64,000 nucleotides of DNA. Source: Flavivirga amylovorans. GTDB lineage: Bacteria; Bacteroidota; Bacteroidia; Flavobacteriales; Flavobacteriaceae. The notes under the pieces were generated by a model. It ran no database searches. It was not told where the DNA came from and saw nothing but the letters and a program-made list of their open reading frames with translations. Shown here one piece after another: positions 1 through 7,583 of the stretch. The stretch is from contig NZ_JAUOEM010000006.1 in assembly GCF_030540875.1 (NCBI RefSeq), positions 124,001-188,000 of the forward strand, given 5' to 3'. Position 1 is the first letter of the stretch. The number at the start of each line of letters is the position of its first letter. A program made the translations under genes and the position numbers.

Positions 1-960
1 GATTTTCCTTGGACAGGATTATTAATTGGAGGCACCATTGTAGGTATTTGGTATTGGTGTACAGATCAATATATCGTGCAAAGAACATTAGCCGCTAACA
101 ATATTAAGATAGGGAGAAGAGGCGCTATTTTTGGTGCGTACTTAAAATTATTACCAATTTTAATCTTTTTAGTACCAGGAATTATTGCGTTTGCATTATC
201 CATACAAAACCCAGAAGTATTTTCGGTTGAAAAAGCAGATAGAGCATTTCCAATGTTAGTAAAAACATTATTACCTGTTGGTTTAAAAGGGCTGGTAGCA
301 GGTGGTTTAATGGCCGCATTAATGAGTTCTCTAGCATCGGTATTTAATTCTTGTTCTACTATATTTACTATTGATATTTACAAAAAATTAAAGCCTGAAA
401 AATCTGAAAAGTCATTACTTAGAACTGGTAAGGTTGCCACTGGGTTTATTGTAATATTAGGTATTATATGGATTCCTATTATGGAAAAAATTGGAGGTGG
501 TGTCATGTATCAGTATCTTCAAAACGTACAATCGTATATAGCGCCACCAGTAACAGCTGTATTTTTACTTGGTATTATATGGAAACGTGTAAACTCTACA
601 GCCGCAATTACAACCTTATTGGCTGGATTAGGCCTATTAGTTATACGACTGAGTTCAGAAATTTACTATCAGCCACAAATAGCAGCTGGAGAAAGTATAG
701 ATGGTTTTATTTATAGTTTTGCGACTATCAATTTTGCTCATATGGCAATATTCATGTTTGTTTTCTCTGTCATACTTTGTATTTCGGTAAGCTTAACAAC
801 TACAGCACCTGACTATAGCCTTATTAAAGGACTTGCGTTTGGAACACTTACTAACGAACAGAAAGCCTCTAACAAAGATAGTTATGATAAAATAGACGTT
901 GTATTATCTATCATTCTAGTTGTATTGGTAATTGGTGTTTTAAGTTACTTTACAGGATGA
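1..960 (+). CDS. Sodium/solute symporter (SSS/SGLT family), C-terminal part
   Basis: The frame is open from the first base, so the start lies upstream; 319 residues are visible. The visible N-terminus contains W-Y-W-C-T-D-Q then Y-I-V-Q-R (visible residues 17-28), the signature of SGLT-type sodium:solute symporters, which couple Na+ entry to solute uptake across the inner membrane. Hydrophobic helices follow throughout, including a final one in the last 25 residues. The family is usually 500-570 residues, so the N-terminal 40 percent or so is outside the window. Sugar is the usual substrate of this branch, but the substrate cannot be read here. A strong terminator follows the stop. Confidence 0.93.
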   Translation, partial: DFPWTGLLIGGTIVGIWYWCTDQYIVQRTLAANNIKIGRRGAIFGAYLKLLPILIFLVPGIIAFALSIQNPEVFSVEKADRAFPMLVKTLLPVGLKGLVAGGLMAALMSSLASVFNSCSTIFTIDIYKKLKPEKSEKSLLRTGKVATGFIVILGIIWIPIMEKIGGGVMYQYLQNVQSYIAPPVTAVFLLGIIWKRVNSTAAITTLLAGLGLLVIRLSSEIYYQPQIAAGESIDGFIYSFATINFAHMAIFMFVFSVILCISVSLTTTAPDYSLIKGLAFGTLTNEQKASNKDSYDKIDVVLSIILVVLVIGVLSYFTG

Positions 961-1004
961 TAATCATTAAAAACAATTAAGTTAATTAATTTAGCTTTCT
1001 CAAT

Positions 1005-1042
1005 AAAAAACCCTTTTGAAGATATCTTCAAAAGGGTTTTTT
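1005..1042. terminator. Bidirectional intrinsic terminator
   Basis: A perfect 38-bp palindrome: A6, then CCCTTTTGAAGAT, its exact complement, then T6. It has a U-tract on either strand and lies between the end of the plus-strand symporter and the end of the convergent minus-strand gene at 1079-1348, so it can serve both. Confidence 0.9.
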
Positions 1043-1078
1043 ATTACTTTTATTTAAAAGGTTGGTATTATTTTTTAA

Positions 1079-1348
1079 TTAACCAGCTTTTTGTTTTTCT
1101 TTCATTTTTTCTAGCAACATAAGTTCATGCTTAATTTCTTCTTTCCGTTTATTAAATTTTCGGAATTTCTCATCTCTAGCTTCTTGATTTATAACACGCT
1201 GTTGACGTCTTAATTCTTCTTTTTGAGCTTCTTTTTTCTTTTCTTTTTTAAGCTTCATTTTTTCCATAGCTACCGATAAATACGAGTAACCATACATACT
1301 TAAAAATAATAGCGCAATTATGCCTAATATAACGTAACCGTTTTCCAT
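1079..1348 (-). CDS. Small membrane-anchored coiled-coil protein of unknown function
   Basis: An 89-residue protein with one hydrophobic helix (about residues 5-26) followed by a very charged Lys/Glu/Arg-rich helix (27-88), likely a cytoplasmic coiled coil. Many residues of the second half are E, K or R, as in the soluble tails of small membrane scaffolds. No domain is recognised and no function is proposed. It ends against the bidirectional terminator at 1005-1042. Reality as a gene is supported by the clean membrane-helix plus coiled-coil layout and the absence of a competing frame. Confidence 0.7.
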   Translation of the reverse strand: MENGYVILGIIALLFLSMYGYSYLSVAMEKMKLKKEKKKEAQKEELRRQQRVINQEARDEKFRKFNKRKEEIKHELMLLEKMKEKQKAG

Positions 1349-1553
1349 TTTTTCTATAAATATATAAGACTTTATTAAATAATTAAAACCTTAAAAAGAA
1401 GCTATTTAAATTCTAAAACAGCAAGCTTTTACATAAAGATATAAAAAATCATTTCTCACTTAAAAATAAAAAAGGTAAAGTACCCAAAAAGTAGTTGAAT
1501 GAGCTAATTAGTCAAAAAAACAGAATGGGCTATTATTATAAATTGAATAGCTC

Positions 1554-1952
1554 TTACTCAGTCTTGATATGAAAGCCCTCTTTTTTCCACCTAAGAATCC
1601 CTCCTTCTATATCATAAATCTCAGTAAAACCAGCATCAAATAGCTTCCTACTACTTTTTGCACTACGCCTCCCCGATTTACAATACAAAATGACAGGCTT
1701 TGTTTTATCTAATTTTTTAATATTTTCATCAAAATCATCCGAAAAGAAATCGATATTTTGTGCCCCTTCTATATACCCTTCTTTAAACTCTTTAGGTGTT
1801 CTAACATCTATAATTTGTAAAGATTTTTCAATTAAAAGTGTTTTTACCTCTTTTGGAGAAACTACTTTAATAACATCTTTAGATAGCGACTCCTTACAAC
1901 TAGTTGCGCCTATACTAAATATAGTGCATAAAAATATTAATAATCGCTTCAT
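1554..1952 (-). CDS. Rhodanese-domain lipoprotein
   Basis: A 132-residue exported lipoprotein: hydrophobic signal then lipobox G-A-T-S-C with Cys19 as the lipidated residue. Residues about 30-130 form a single rhodanese domain with the loop C-K-S-G-R-R-S; Cys91 is the predicted persulfide-carrying residue. Rhodaneses move sulfane sulfur between thiol acceptors; here the site would be in the envelope. The gene lies 10 bp after a second, cytosolic rhodanese (1963-2280), so the two are probably co-transcribed. Downstream on the same strand is the small coiled-coil gene. The acceptor is unknown. Confidence 0.88.
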   Translation of the reverse strand: MKRLLIFLCTIFSIGATSCKESLSKDVIKVVSPKEVKTLLIEKSLQIIDVRTPKEFKEGYIEGAQNIDFFSDDFDENIKKLDKTKPVILYCKSGRRSAKSSRKLFDAGFTEIYDIEGGILRWKKEGFHIKTE

Positions 1953-1962
1953 GTAAGCAGTA

Positions 1963-2280
1963 TTAATCTAAATCAACTAAATCACCAGTCCATTCTAAAA
2001 TGCCACCTTCTAGATTATAAGCATTTTCAAAACCTAGCTCTTCCATGATATTACAAGCTTGACCACTTCTGTTACCAGAGCGGCAATAAACATAATAATT
2101 TTTACTTTTATCTAAACCTTCAATTTCTGATATAAACTCTTGCCCTTTGTATATATCTACATGTATGGCATTAGGTATAATACCATCAGCAACTTCAGCA
2201 TCCGTTCTAACATCTAATACGATTGCGTTATTATCATCAGCTAATTGTGATGCCCATTCTTCTTGTGTTAAATCTTCCAT
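1963..2280 (-). CDS. Cytosolic rhodanese-like protein
   Basis: A 105-residue single-domain rhodanese without a signal peptide. It has the L-D-V-R-T motif near residues 22-26, the E-G-G-I-L-E-W motif near the C-terminus and the active loop C-R-S-G-N-R-S with catalytic Cys66. Single-domain rhodaneses of this size are stand-alone sulfurtransferases. It leads the lipoprotein rhodanese gene by 10 bp. A TAATTTTG box (minus strand, 2306-2313) fits the Bacteroidota -7 element and would give a leader of about 20 nt; no good -33 element is visible. Confidence 0.88.
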   Translation of the reverse strand: MEDLTQEEWASQLADDNNAIVLDVRTDAEVADGIIPNAIHVDIYKGQEFISEIEGLDKSKNYYVYCRSGNRSGQACNIMEELGFENAYNLEGGILEWTGDLVDLD

Positions 2281-2332
2281 TTTTTTTAATATAATATTGT
2301 GTATACAAAATTAGTACATCTAAAATTATAGA

Positions 2333-2367
2333 CGAAAAAAAATCCGAAGTATTACACTTCAGATTTT
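2333..2367 (-). terminator. Intrinsic terminator after the thioredoxin-fold gene
   Basis: On the minus strand AAAATC-T-GAAGT pairs with ACTTC-G-GATTTT around a 5-nt loop, with one mismatch, and is followed by eight T residues. It lies downstream of the repeat element and of the gene at 2556-3179 and separates that transcript from the rhodanese pair. Confidence 0.75.
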
Positions 2368-2391
2368 CATATAAACATAACTTTTATTTTT

Positions 2392-2551
2392 GAACTCATT
2401 TAGGTTTTTTGGATTTAAGCGAAAATTAGAAGTTTTTGCCTATGTTGAAGACTTTTTTGAGTTGCATAGCAGAGCTACGGAAGGAAAAAAAGACAAAAAC
2501 AGAGCTGAAAACAGCAATCTTTCAGCAAATTGAAAAAGTCTAAATGAGTTC
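2392..2551. repeat. Dispersed terminal-inverted-repeat element, copy 1 (160 bp)
   Basis: Begins GAACTCATTTAG and ends CTAAATGAGTTC, an inverted repeat at its ends. The interior shares GGATTTAAGCGAAAATTAG, GCATAGCAGAGCTACGGAAG and GACAAAAACAGAGC with copies at 31987-32153 and 48498-48655. It carries no ORF and is intergenic, like a MITE or a large palindromic repeat. Confidence 0.92.
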
Positions 2552-2555
2552 TTTA

Positions 2556-3179
2556 TTAAACTTTAATAGAGCAACCAATTGCTTTGGTTTCTGTTTGTTT
2601 AACGTCCTTTCCTTCTAAAAGAGCATCAACCGCATTCTCAACATATCTAGTTTTTACTGCTGAGGCATCTTTATAATTATCATCAATAGCTCCAATATAT
2701 TTTACAACATTACCACGATCTGTTTTTTGTAGTAAAAACACATGAGGTGTCTTAGTAGCTCCATACTTAGGATATACTTTTTGTCCTGCATCAATTAAAT
2801 ATGGAAACGTAAACCCTTTATTTTTTGCTCGAGTTTTCATGGCTTCCATACTATCTCCCGGTTTAACATCTGTATTATTTGGCATAATGGCAATTACAGG
2901 ATATCCTTTTGAAGCATATTTTTTGTTTAAGGCTATAAGTCTATCTTCATACATAACAGCATACGGACATGTGTTACAAGTAAATGTTACAATAAAACCT
3001 TTTGCATCTTTGTAATCTGATAACGATACCATATTATCATCTACGTTTTTAAGTGAGAAATCTTCAGCAACATCACCTATTTTGTATCCATCACCAATCG
3101 TTGTTGTTTCATAAACAGTAAATGCACTTATAAAAAATACGGCACATACCACAGACATTATTTGAACTGCTTTTTTCAT
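2556..3179 (-). CDS. Exported thioredoxin-fold (redoxin) protein
   Basis: A 207-residue protein with an N-terminal hydrophobic signal (residues 3-22) and an AhpC/TSA-Redoxin type thioredoxin fold. The redox motif is C-N-T-C-P (Cys68, Cys71) and the cis-proline segment T-K-T-P-H-V-F is present. Such proteins act as periplasmic thiol reductants or peroxiredoxin-like enzymes; this subfamily with a CxTC motif is common in Bacteroidota and mostly unassigned. It lies beside the TlpA-like lipoprotein gene upstream and the rhodaneses downstream, suggesting a local thiol/sulfur redox group. The partner is not known. Confidence 0.85.
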   Translation of the reverse strand: MKKAVQIMSVVCAVFFISAFTVYETTTIGDGYKIGDVAEDFSLKNVDDNMVSLSDYKDAKGFIVTFTCNTCPYAVMYEDRLIALNKKYASKGYPVIAIMPNNTDVKPGDSMEAMKTRAKNKGFTFPYLIDAGQKVYPKYGATKTPHVFLLQKTDRGNVVKYIGAIDDNYKDASAVKTRYVENAVDALLEGKDVKQTETKAIGCSIKV

Positions 3180-3269
3180 CTTTTTAAAAATTTATATTTA
3201 ATATTTTAATTATAAAGGTTAACTATTAGCCTCTTCATGTCAAATACCATTATTAGGCTTTCATAATGT

Positions 3270-3815
3270 TTAATTTAAAAAATGCTTAACTTCTGTTTCT
3301 AATGCTTCATAAGTAAATGATCCTTCAAAAAACTTATTATTGTCATTTCTATATATTATAGTTGCTGGTATGGCTCCAGACCAATCTTTACTCACTTTTG
3401 GTATCCACGTGTCCATATCTACATCATCTAAAGCTATTACTTTAGATTTCAATTTTCTTTCTTTAATAAACGGCTTTAGTTTAGATTCATATAAATGCGG
3501 AAAATCCAAACTCACCAAAATAACCTCAACATTCTTATCACTATACTGTCCTCTTAATTTTTCAAAATATGGTAGTTCCTTTACGCAAGGTGCGCACCAA
3601 GTAGCCCAAAAGTTAATAACATATATTTTATCATCTTTCCTATTCAGGAATTTTTTAAAACCATTATAGTCGTAAACTTCTAATTCAATGTCATTTAAGC
3701 TAACATCATCACTAATTTCTTTCTTAGCGATGACTACACTTTTATCAACAGTTTTATTCTCATGCTTGCAACTTGTTATTATCAATATTGCAATGATTAA
3801 TAGTTTTAATTTCAT
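3270..3815 (-). CDS. TlpA-like thioredoxin-family lipoprotein
   Basis: The frame opens earlier, but the start at 3815 places a proper lipoprotein signal at the N-terminus, with lipobox I-T-S-C and Cys16 lipidated; the longer version would bury it. The 181-residue product has a thioredoxin fold with active site W-C-A-P-C (Cys74, Cys77) preceded by N-F-W-A-T, the TlpA/ResA signature, and a cis-Pro segment A-I-P-A-T. Such lipoproteins reduce disulfides in periplasmic proteins, for example during cytochrome or cell-wall protein maturation. It is divergent from the trp leader region. Confidence 0.87.
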   Translation of the reverse strand: MKLKLLIIAILIITSCKHENKTVDKSVVIAKKEISDDVSLNDIELEVYDYNGFKKFLNRKDDKIYVINFWATWCAPCVKELPYFEKLRGQYSDKNVEVILVSLDFPHLYESKLKPFIKERKLKSKVIALDDVDMDTWIPKVSKDWSGAIPATIIYRNDNNKFFEGSFTYEALETEVKHFLN

Positions 3816-3891
3816 AGCATTAAATTTAATTAATACTTCATTGTTTATATTACAGTTTAACAAACTTTTATATAAAAAATGTTTTAAACTA

Positions 3892-3922
3892 TTGTGTATT
3901 TATATTTTCATTTCTATATTTG
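3892..3922 (+). promoter_or_regulatory. Predicted trp operon promoter
   Basis: TTG (3892-3894), 20-bp spacer, then TATATTTG (3915-3922), a full match to the Bacteroidota TAnnTTTG -7 element with correct spacing. Transcription would begin near 3929, about 13 nt before the leader peptide start. Confidence 0.75.
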
Positions 3923-3941
3923 AACCAATTAAAAGTATAAA

Positions 3942-3998
3942 ATGAATATAATTTTAAATAATACTTGGTGGTGGAGCTTCAGAAACTTACGTTCGTGA
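3942..3998 (+). CDS. trpL: Putative trp leader peptide with three consecutive Trp codons
   Basis: A short ORF encodes MNIILNNTWWWSFRNLRS. Three adjacent TGG codons (3966-3974) in 18 residues, just downstream of a good promoter and upstream of an intrinsic terminator and trpE, is the arrangement of a transcription attenuator leader peptide. The Trp codons lie in a segment (GGT, GCTTC) that can pair weakly with GAAG-AAACC at 3997-4006. Ribosome stalling at these codons under Trp shortage would free 3993-3999 (TCGTGAA) to pair with TTCACGA at 4047-4053 inside the terminator. No Shine-Dalgarno is expected in this phylum. Confidence 0.78.
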   Translation: MNIILNNTWWWSFRNLRS

Positions 3999-4031
3999 AG
4001 GAAACCTAGTATATTTAAAACTTAAAATATC

Positions 4032-4065
4032 AAAAAAGGCTTGTCATTCACGACAAGCCTTTTTT
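4032..4065 (+). terminator. trp attenuator terminator
   Basis: A6-GGCTTGTC, loop ATTCAC, GACAAGCC-T6: a perfect 8-bp GC-containing stem with a six-T tail, between the leader peptide (ends 3998) and trpE (4152). No other gene ends here on the plus strand, so its natural role is to stop leader transcripts when Trp is plentiful. Confidence 0.85.
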
Positions 4066-4068
4066 AAT

Positions 4069-4083
4069 GAACTCATTTAGATT
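4069..4083. repeat. Solo end of the dispersed TIR element
   Basis: GAACTCATTTAGATT matches the outer end of the elements at 2392, 31987 and 48498, but no opposite end or interior follows before trpE. Probably a decayed remnant lying directly after the attenuator terminator. Confidence 0.55.
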
Positions 4084-4151
4084 AATAATAAAATTTCTGC
4101 TCTAGTTTTCTCTTTAGTGAAAACGAAAAGCGGAAAAGACATAACATTAGT

Positions 4152-5555
4152 ATGACAACATATAATTTATACACGCATTACAAAAAAATTCTGGCAGATA
4201 CTATTACTCCAGTAAGCATCTACCTAAAAATCAGAGATAAATACCCTAATAGCATTCTACTTGAGAGTAGTGATTATCATGCAAACGATAATAGTTTTTC
4301 GTATATCTGCTTTAATCCAATAGCTTCTATTAAAGTTGAAAATGATGTTATTAGTCAAACGTTTCCTGATGGAAGTTCATTAGAAAAAACAATAACAGAT
4401 CATATTGATGTTTCAGAAGAAATTCATCAATTCACAAAACGATTTGATGTTAACTCTGATACTGAATTTAAATTCATTAACAATGGTATTTTTGGCTATA
4501 TAGCGTATGATGCAGTTCGTTATTTTGAAGATGTTGATATTTCTAAAAAAGATGATTCAATACATATTCCTGATGTTTACTATGCTGTTTATCAAAATAT
4601 CATTGCTATAAATCATCATAAGAATGAAGCCTATATTTTTGCACATTGTCACGACACTGAAAACAATATCGATGAGATAGATCATTTAATCAAAGTAAAA
4701 AACTTTGCATCCTACAACTTCTATTCAAAAGGAGATATCACATCTAATTTAACGGACGATGAATATAAAACACATGTCGAGCTAGCAAAAAAACACTGTG
4801 CACGAGGCGATGTATTTCAATTGGTATTATCAAAGAGCTTCGCACAAGAGTTTAAAGGTGATGAATTTAATGTATATCGTGCTTTACGAAGTATAAATCC
4901 GTCTCCCTACTTATTTTATTTTGATTACGGAAACTTTAAGATTTTTGGTAGTTCGCCAGAAGCACAGCTTATTGTAAGCGATAATAAAGCTGAGATTCAC
5001 CCTATTGCAGGAACGTTTAAGCGTACAGGAAATGATTCTCAAGATGCCGAATTAGCTAAAAAACTAGTAAAAGACGATAAAGAAAATGCAGAGCATGTTA
5101 TGCTTGTGGATTTAGCGAGAAATGATTTAAGCAGGCATGGAAGTCATGTTAGTGTAGATACTTATAGAGAAGTTCAGTTTTTCTCCCACGTTATTCATCT
5201 AGTAAGTAAAGTTACTGGTCAAAAACACAAAGACACATCAACGATGCAAGTTGTTGCAGATACATTTCCTGCAGGTACTTTAAGTGGTGCTCCAAAACAC
5301 AGAGCAATGCAACTTATTGAACAATACGAAAAAACAAGCCGTTCTTTTTACGGGGGTGCCATTGGTTTTATGGACTTTGAAGGTAATTTTAATCATGCCA
5401 TTATGATTAGAACCTTTTTAAGCAAAAACCACAAACTACATTGGCAAGCAGGAGCAGGATTAGTTTCAAAATCTAATTCAGAAAACGAATTACAAGAAGT
5501 ATATAATAAATTAGGGGCATTAACAAAAGCTATTAAATTAGCTGAAGAAATATAA
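4152..5555 (+). CDS. trpE: Anthranilate synthase component I
   Basis: A 467-residue enzyme with the N-terminal anthranilate synthase I domain and the C-terminal chorismate-binding domain. Conserved chorismate-site motifs are visible: I-A-G-T-F-K-R-T-G, L-V-D-L-A-R-N-D, G-T-L-S-G-A-P-K and Y-G-G-A-I-G-F. It converts chorismate to anthranilate using ammonia supplied by TrpG (5845-6411). It is the first structural gene after the leader and attenuator. Length is typical for Bacteroidota TrpE. The 289-bp gap to trpG is unusually long for this operon and is filled by repeat-like sequence. Confidence 0.97.
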   Translation: MTTYNLYTHYKKILADTITPVSIYLKIRDKYPNSILLESSDYHANDNSFSYICFNPIASIKVENDVISQTFPDGSSLEKTITDHIDVSEEIHQFTKRFDVNSDTEFKFINNGIFGYIAYDAVRYFEDVDISKKDDSIHIPDVYYAVYQNIIAINHHKNEAYIFAHCHDTENNIDEIDHLIKVKNFASYNFYSKGDITSNLTDDEYKTHVELAKKHCARGDVFQLVLSKSFAQEFKGDEFNVYRALRSINPSPYLFYFDYGNFKIFGSSPEAQLIVSDNKAEIHPIAGTFKRTGNDSQDAELAKKLVKDDKENAEHVMLVDLARNDLSRHGSHVSVDTYREVQFFSHVIHLVSKVTGQKHKDTSTMQVVADTFPAGTLSGAPKHRAMQLIEQYEKTSRSFYGGAIGFMDFEGNFNHAIMIRTFLSKNHKLHWQAGAGLVSKSNSENELQEVYNKLGALTKAIKLAEEI

Positions 5556-5844
5556 GAGGAGTTAATTAAGTAATAAAATGTATAAATATAAATCAATCTT
5601 GAAATTCCGGCACAGTCGGAAAAGTCAAAATTAAGAAATAATGAGTGAAGGAATGGAGATGCAAAACAAAGCTTTAAGCACGTAATTCCGGAAGCGAATG
5701 GTGCTTCAGCAATTTCCTGATTTTTGACATGATTTTTGGCTTGGTTAATCCTGAGCGTAGTCGAAGGGTTTTGTATCAAGACAAAATGAATAAAGAAAAG
5801 TTTAACTAAAAATAGATTCCTGCCTTCGCAGGAATGACAAAAAG
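5556..5844. repeat. trpE-trpG spacer made of palindromic repeats
   Basis: The 289-bp gap has no credible gene. It holds TTCCG-N7-CGGAA near 5605, a GCAC-N-GTGC structure around TTCCGGAA near 5680-5705, a CCTGAGCGTAGTCGAAGG unit near 5751-5768 related to the repeat that brackets the gene at 37367, and a 20-bp palindrome ending just before trpG (5816-5835). These have the character of REP-like intergenic repeats. Confidence 0.7.
5816..5835. repeat. 20-bp palindrome of the ATTCC...GGAAT family
   Basis: ATTCCTGCCTTCGCAGGAAT, a hairpin with loop CTTC, followed by GACAAAA and nine bases later by the trpG start. The same 20-bp layout and GAATGACAAAA tail recurs before trpB. Confidence 0.85.
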
Positions 5845-6411
5845 ATGATAAAAGTATTAGTTATAGATAATTACGACAGCTTCACATATAATTTGGTTCA
5901 TTATTTAGAAGATTTAAATTGTGACGTCACTGTTGTCAGGAACGATAAATTGGCTTTAGATGATGTAGAGCCATTCGATAAGATCGTATTATCACCAGGC
6001 CCTGGTATCCCAGATGAAGCAGGCTTGTTGAAACCTATTATTAAAAGGTTTGCACCTACTAAAAGTATTTTAGGAGTTTGCCTAGGGCAACAAGCCATTG
6101 GTGAAGTATTCGGAGGGTCACTCATCAATTTAGATGATGTATATCATGGCGTTTCAACAAATGTGACTATTAGTGTTGATGACGAACCTATTTTTAAAGG
6201 TTTAGAAAAAAACATAGAAGTTGGTAGATATCACTCTTGGGTAGTTAATCCTGATTTACCAGATAGTTTGGAAGCCACTTCCTTTGATGAAAACGGACAA
6301 GTGATGTCTCTTCGTCATAGAGTTTATGATGTAAAAGGTGTGCAATACCATCCTGAATCGGTATTAACTCCTAACGGTAAAAAGATATTAGAAAACTGGC
6401 TGAATAGTTAA
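5845..6411 (+). CDS. trpG: Anthranilate synthase component II (glutamine amidotransferase)
   Basis: A 188-residue class I glutamine amidotransferase. The triad is visible: Cys79 in G-V-C-L-G-Q-Q and His169/Glu171 in Y-H-P-E-S. The N-terminal D-N-Y-D-S-F-T-Y-N-L and the S-P-G-P-G oxyanion segment are those of TrpG/PabA. It hydrolyses glutamine and channels ammonia to TrpE. In this phylum the same subunit may also serve PabB; the operon position favours the trp role. The start at 5845 follows a palindromic repeat directly. Confidence 0.96.
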   Translation: MIKVLVIDNYDSFTYNLVHYLEDLNCDVTVVRNDKLALDDVEPFDKIVLSPGPGIPDEAGLLKPIIKRFAPTKSILGVCLGQQAIGEVFGGSLINLDDVYHGVSTNVTISVDDEPIFKGLEKNIEVGRYHSWVVNPDLPDSLEATSFDENGQVMSLRHRVYDVKGVQYHPESVLTPNGKKILENWLNS

Positions 6412-6480
6412 TAACAGTTAATAGTACTCAGTAGCAGTAGGCAGTGCTTACTCAAACGAAACATATATATTAATTAAAAC

Positions 6481-6526
6481 ATTTCTCTCCCTTTGGGAGA
6501 GATGTCGTAAAACGACAGAGAGGGTT
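6481..6526. repeat. Palindromic repeat before trpD
   Basis: CTCTCCC-TTT-GGGAGAG followed by GTCGT-AAA-ACGAC and AGAGAGGGTTA, ending at the trpD start. Two stacked hairpins without coding potential, fitting the pattern of repeats in every long trp spacer. The preceding bases (6421-6445) carry degenerate CAGTAGCAGTAGGCAGT units also seen at 7521-7542. Confidence 0.75.
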
Positions 6527-7519
6527 ATGAAAAACTTATTAAACAGACTTATAAATCACGAAAGCATCTCAAGTGAAGAAGCTAGACAAGTATTGGTAAA
6601 CATATCTAACGGTATGTATAACCAGAGTCAAATTGCATCTTTTCTAACCGTTTTTATGATGCGAAGTATTACACTAGAAGAGTTGCGTGGTTTTAGAGAT
6701 GCCCTTTTAGAATTATGTATTGCTATAGATTTAAAAGATTTTAATGCTATAGATCTCTGCGGAACTGGTGGCGATGGAAAAGACACTTTTAATATCTCAA
6801 CCCTATCATCATTTGTATCGGCTGGTGCTGGTATAAAAGTAGCAAAACATGGTAATTACGGGGTGTCTTCTGCTTGTGGATCTTCAAACGTCATGGAACA
6901 TTTAGGTATTAAATTTTCTAATGATGAAGATTTCTTAAAACGCTCCATCGACAAGGCTGGCATCTGTGTTTTACACGCACCTTTATTCCATCCTGCCATG
7001 AAAAATGTAGCACCTATTCGTCGCGAATTAGGTGTTAAAACATTTTTCAACATGCTAGGTCCTATGGTAAATCCGTCATTTCCTAAAAATCAAATGGTGG
7101 GAGTCTTTAATTTAGAATTGTTGCGTTTATACGGTTATCTATATCAAAATACTGACAAAAATTACAGTATCGTTCATGCATTAGATGGTTACGACGAAAT
7201 TTCTTTAACTGGAAATACTAAAGTTATTTCTAATAACTCTGAAACCATGTTTTCACCAGAAGATTTAGGAATTTCAGCAATTACTCAAGAATCTATTTTT
7301 GGAGGAAACACAGTTGAAGATGCCGCTAGAATATTCATAAATGTGATTCAAGGAAAAGGAACAGAACCACAAAACAATGTCGTTTGTGCCAATGCAGGTT
7401 TAGCTATAGCAACAACAAAACAAATTAGTCATAAAGAAGGGTTTGAGCAAGCTAAAGAATCGTTGCTTTCCGGAAAAGCAAAAGCAAGTTTAGATACATT
7501 AATAGAAATGAGTAAATGA
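6527..7519 (+). CDS. trpD: Anthranilate phosphoribosyltransferase
   Basis: A 330-residue enzyme joining anthranilate to PRPP. The PRPP-binding loop C-G-T-G-G-D-G-K-D-T-F-N-I-S-T and the second motif K-H-G-N-Y-G-V-S-S-A-C-G-S-S are intact, as is the anthranilate-site R-R-E-L-G-V-K-T-F-F-N. Length is normal for the family. It is separate from TrpG, unlike the enteric fused form. The start at 6527 overlaps the end of a palindromic repeat, and the 64-bp gap to trpC carries degenerate CAGT-rich repeat. Confidence 0.96.
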   Translation: MKNLLNRLINHESISSEEARQVLVNISNGMYNQSQIASFLTVFMMRSITLEELRGFRDALLELCIAIDLKDFNAIDLCGTGGDGKDTFNISTLSSFVSAGAGIKVAKHGNYGVSSACGSSNVMEHLGIKFSNDEDFLKRSIDKAGICVLHAPLFHPAMKNVAPIRRELGVKTFFNMLGPMVNPSFPKNQMVGVFNLELLRLYGYLYQNTDKNYSIVHALDGYDEISLTGNTKVISNNSETMFSPEDLGISAITQESIFGGNTVEDAARIFINVIQGKGTEPQNNVVCANAGLAIATTKQISHKEGFEQAKESLLSGKAKASLDTLIEMSK

Positions 7520-7520
7520 T

Positions 7521-7583
7521 AGTTAGCAGTATGCAGTCTGCTCACTAAATACTGATTACTGAACACCGAACAGAATACAAAAA
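7521..7583. repeat. Degenerate CAGT-rich repeat in trpD-trpC spacer
   Basis: AGTTAGCAGTATGCAGTCTG and ACTGATTACTGAACACCGAA form a low-complexity segment like the one between trpG and trpD (6421-6445). No gene or hairpin terminator is visible. Confidence 0.5.

Noticed and set aside
5393-5779. A 128-codon minus-strand ORF across the trpE end and the trpE-trpG spacer
   Set aside because: It overlaps conserved trpE sequence on the other strand and its remainder is repeat; the translation has no domain-like features.
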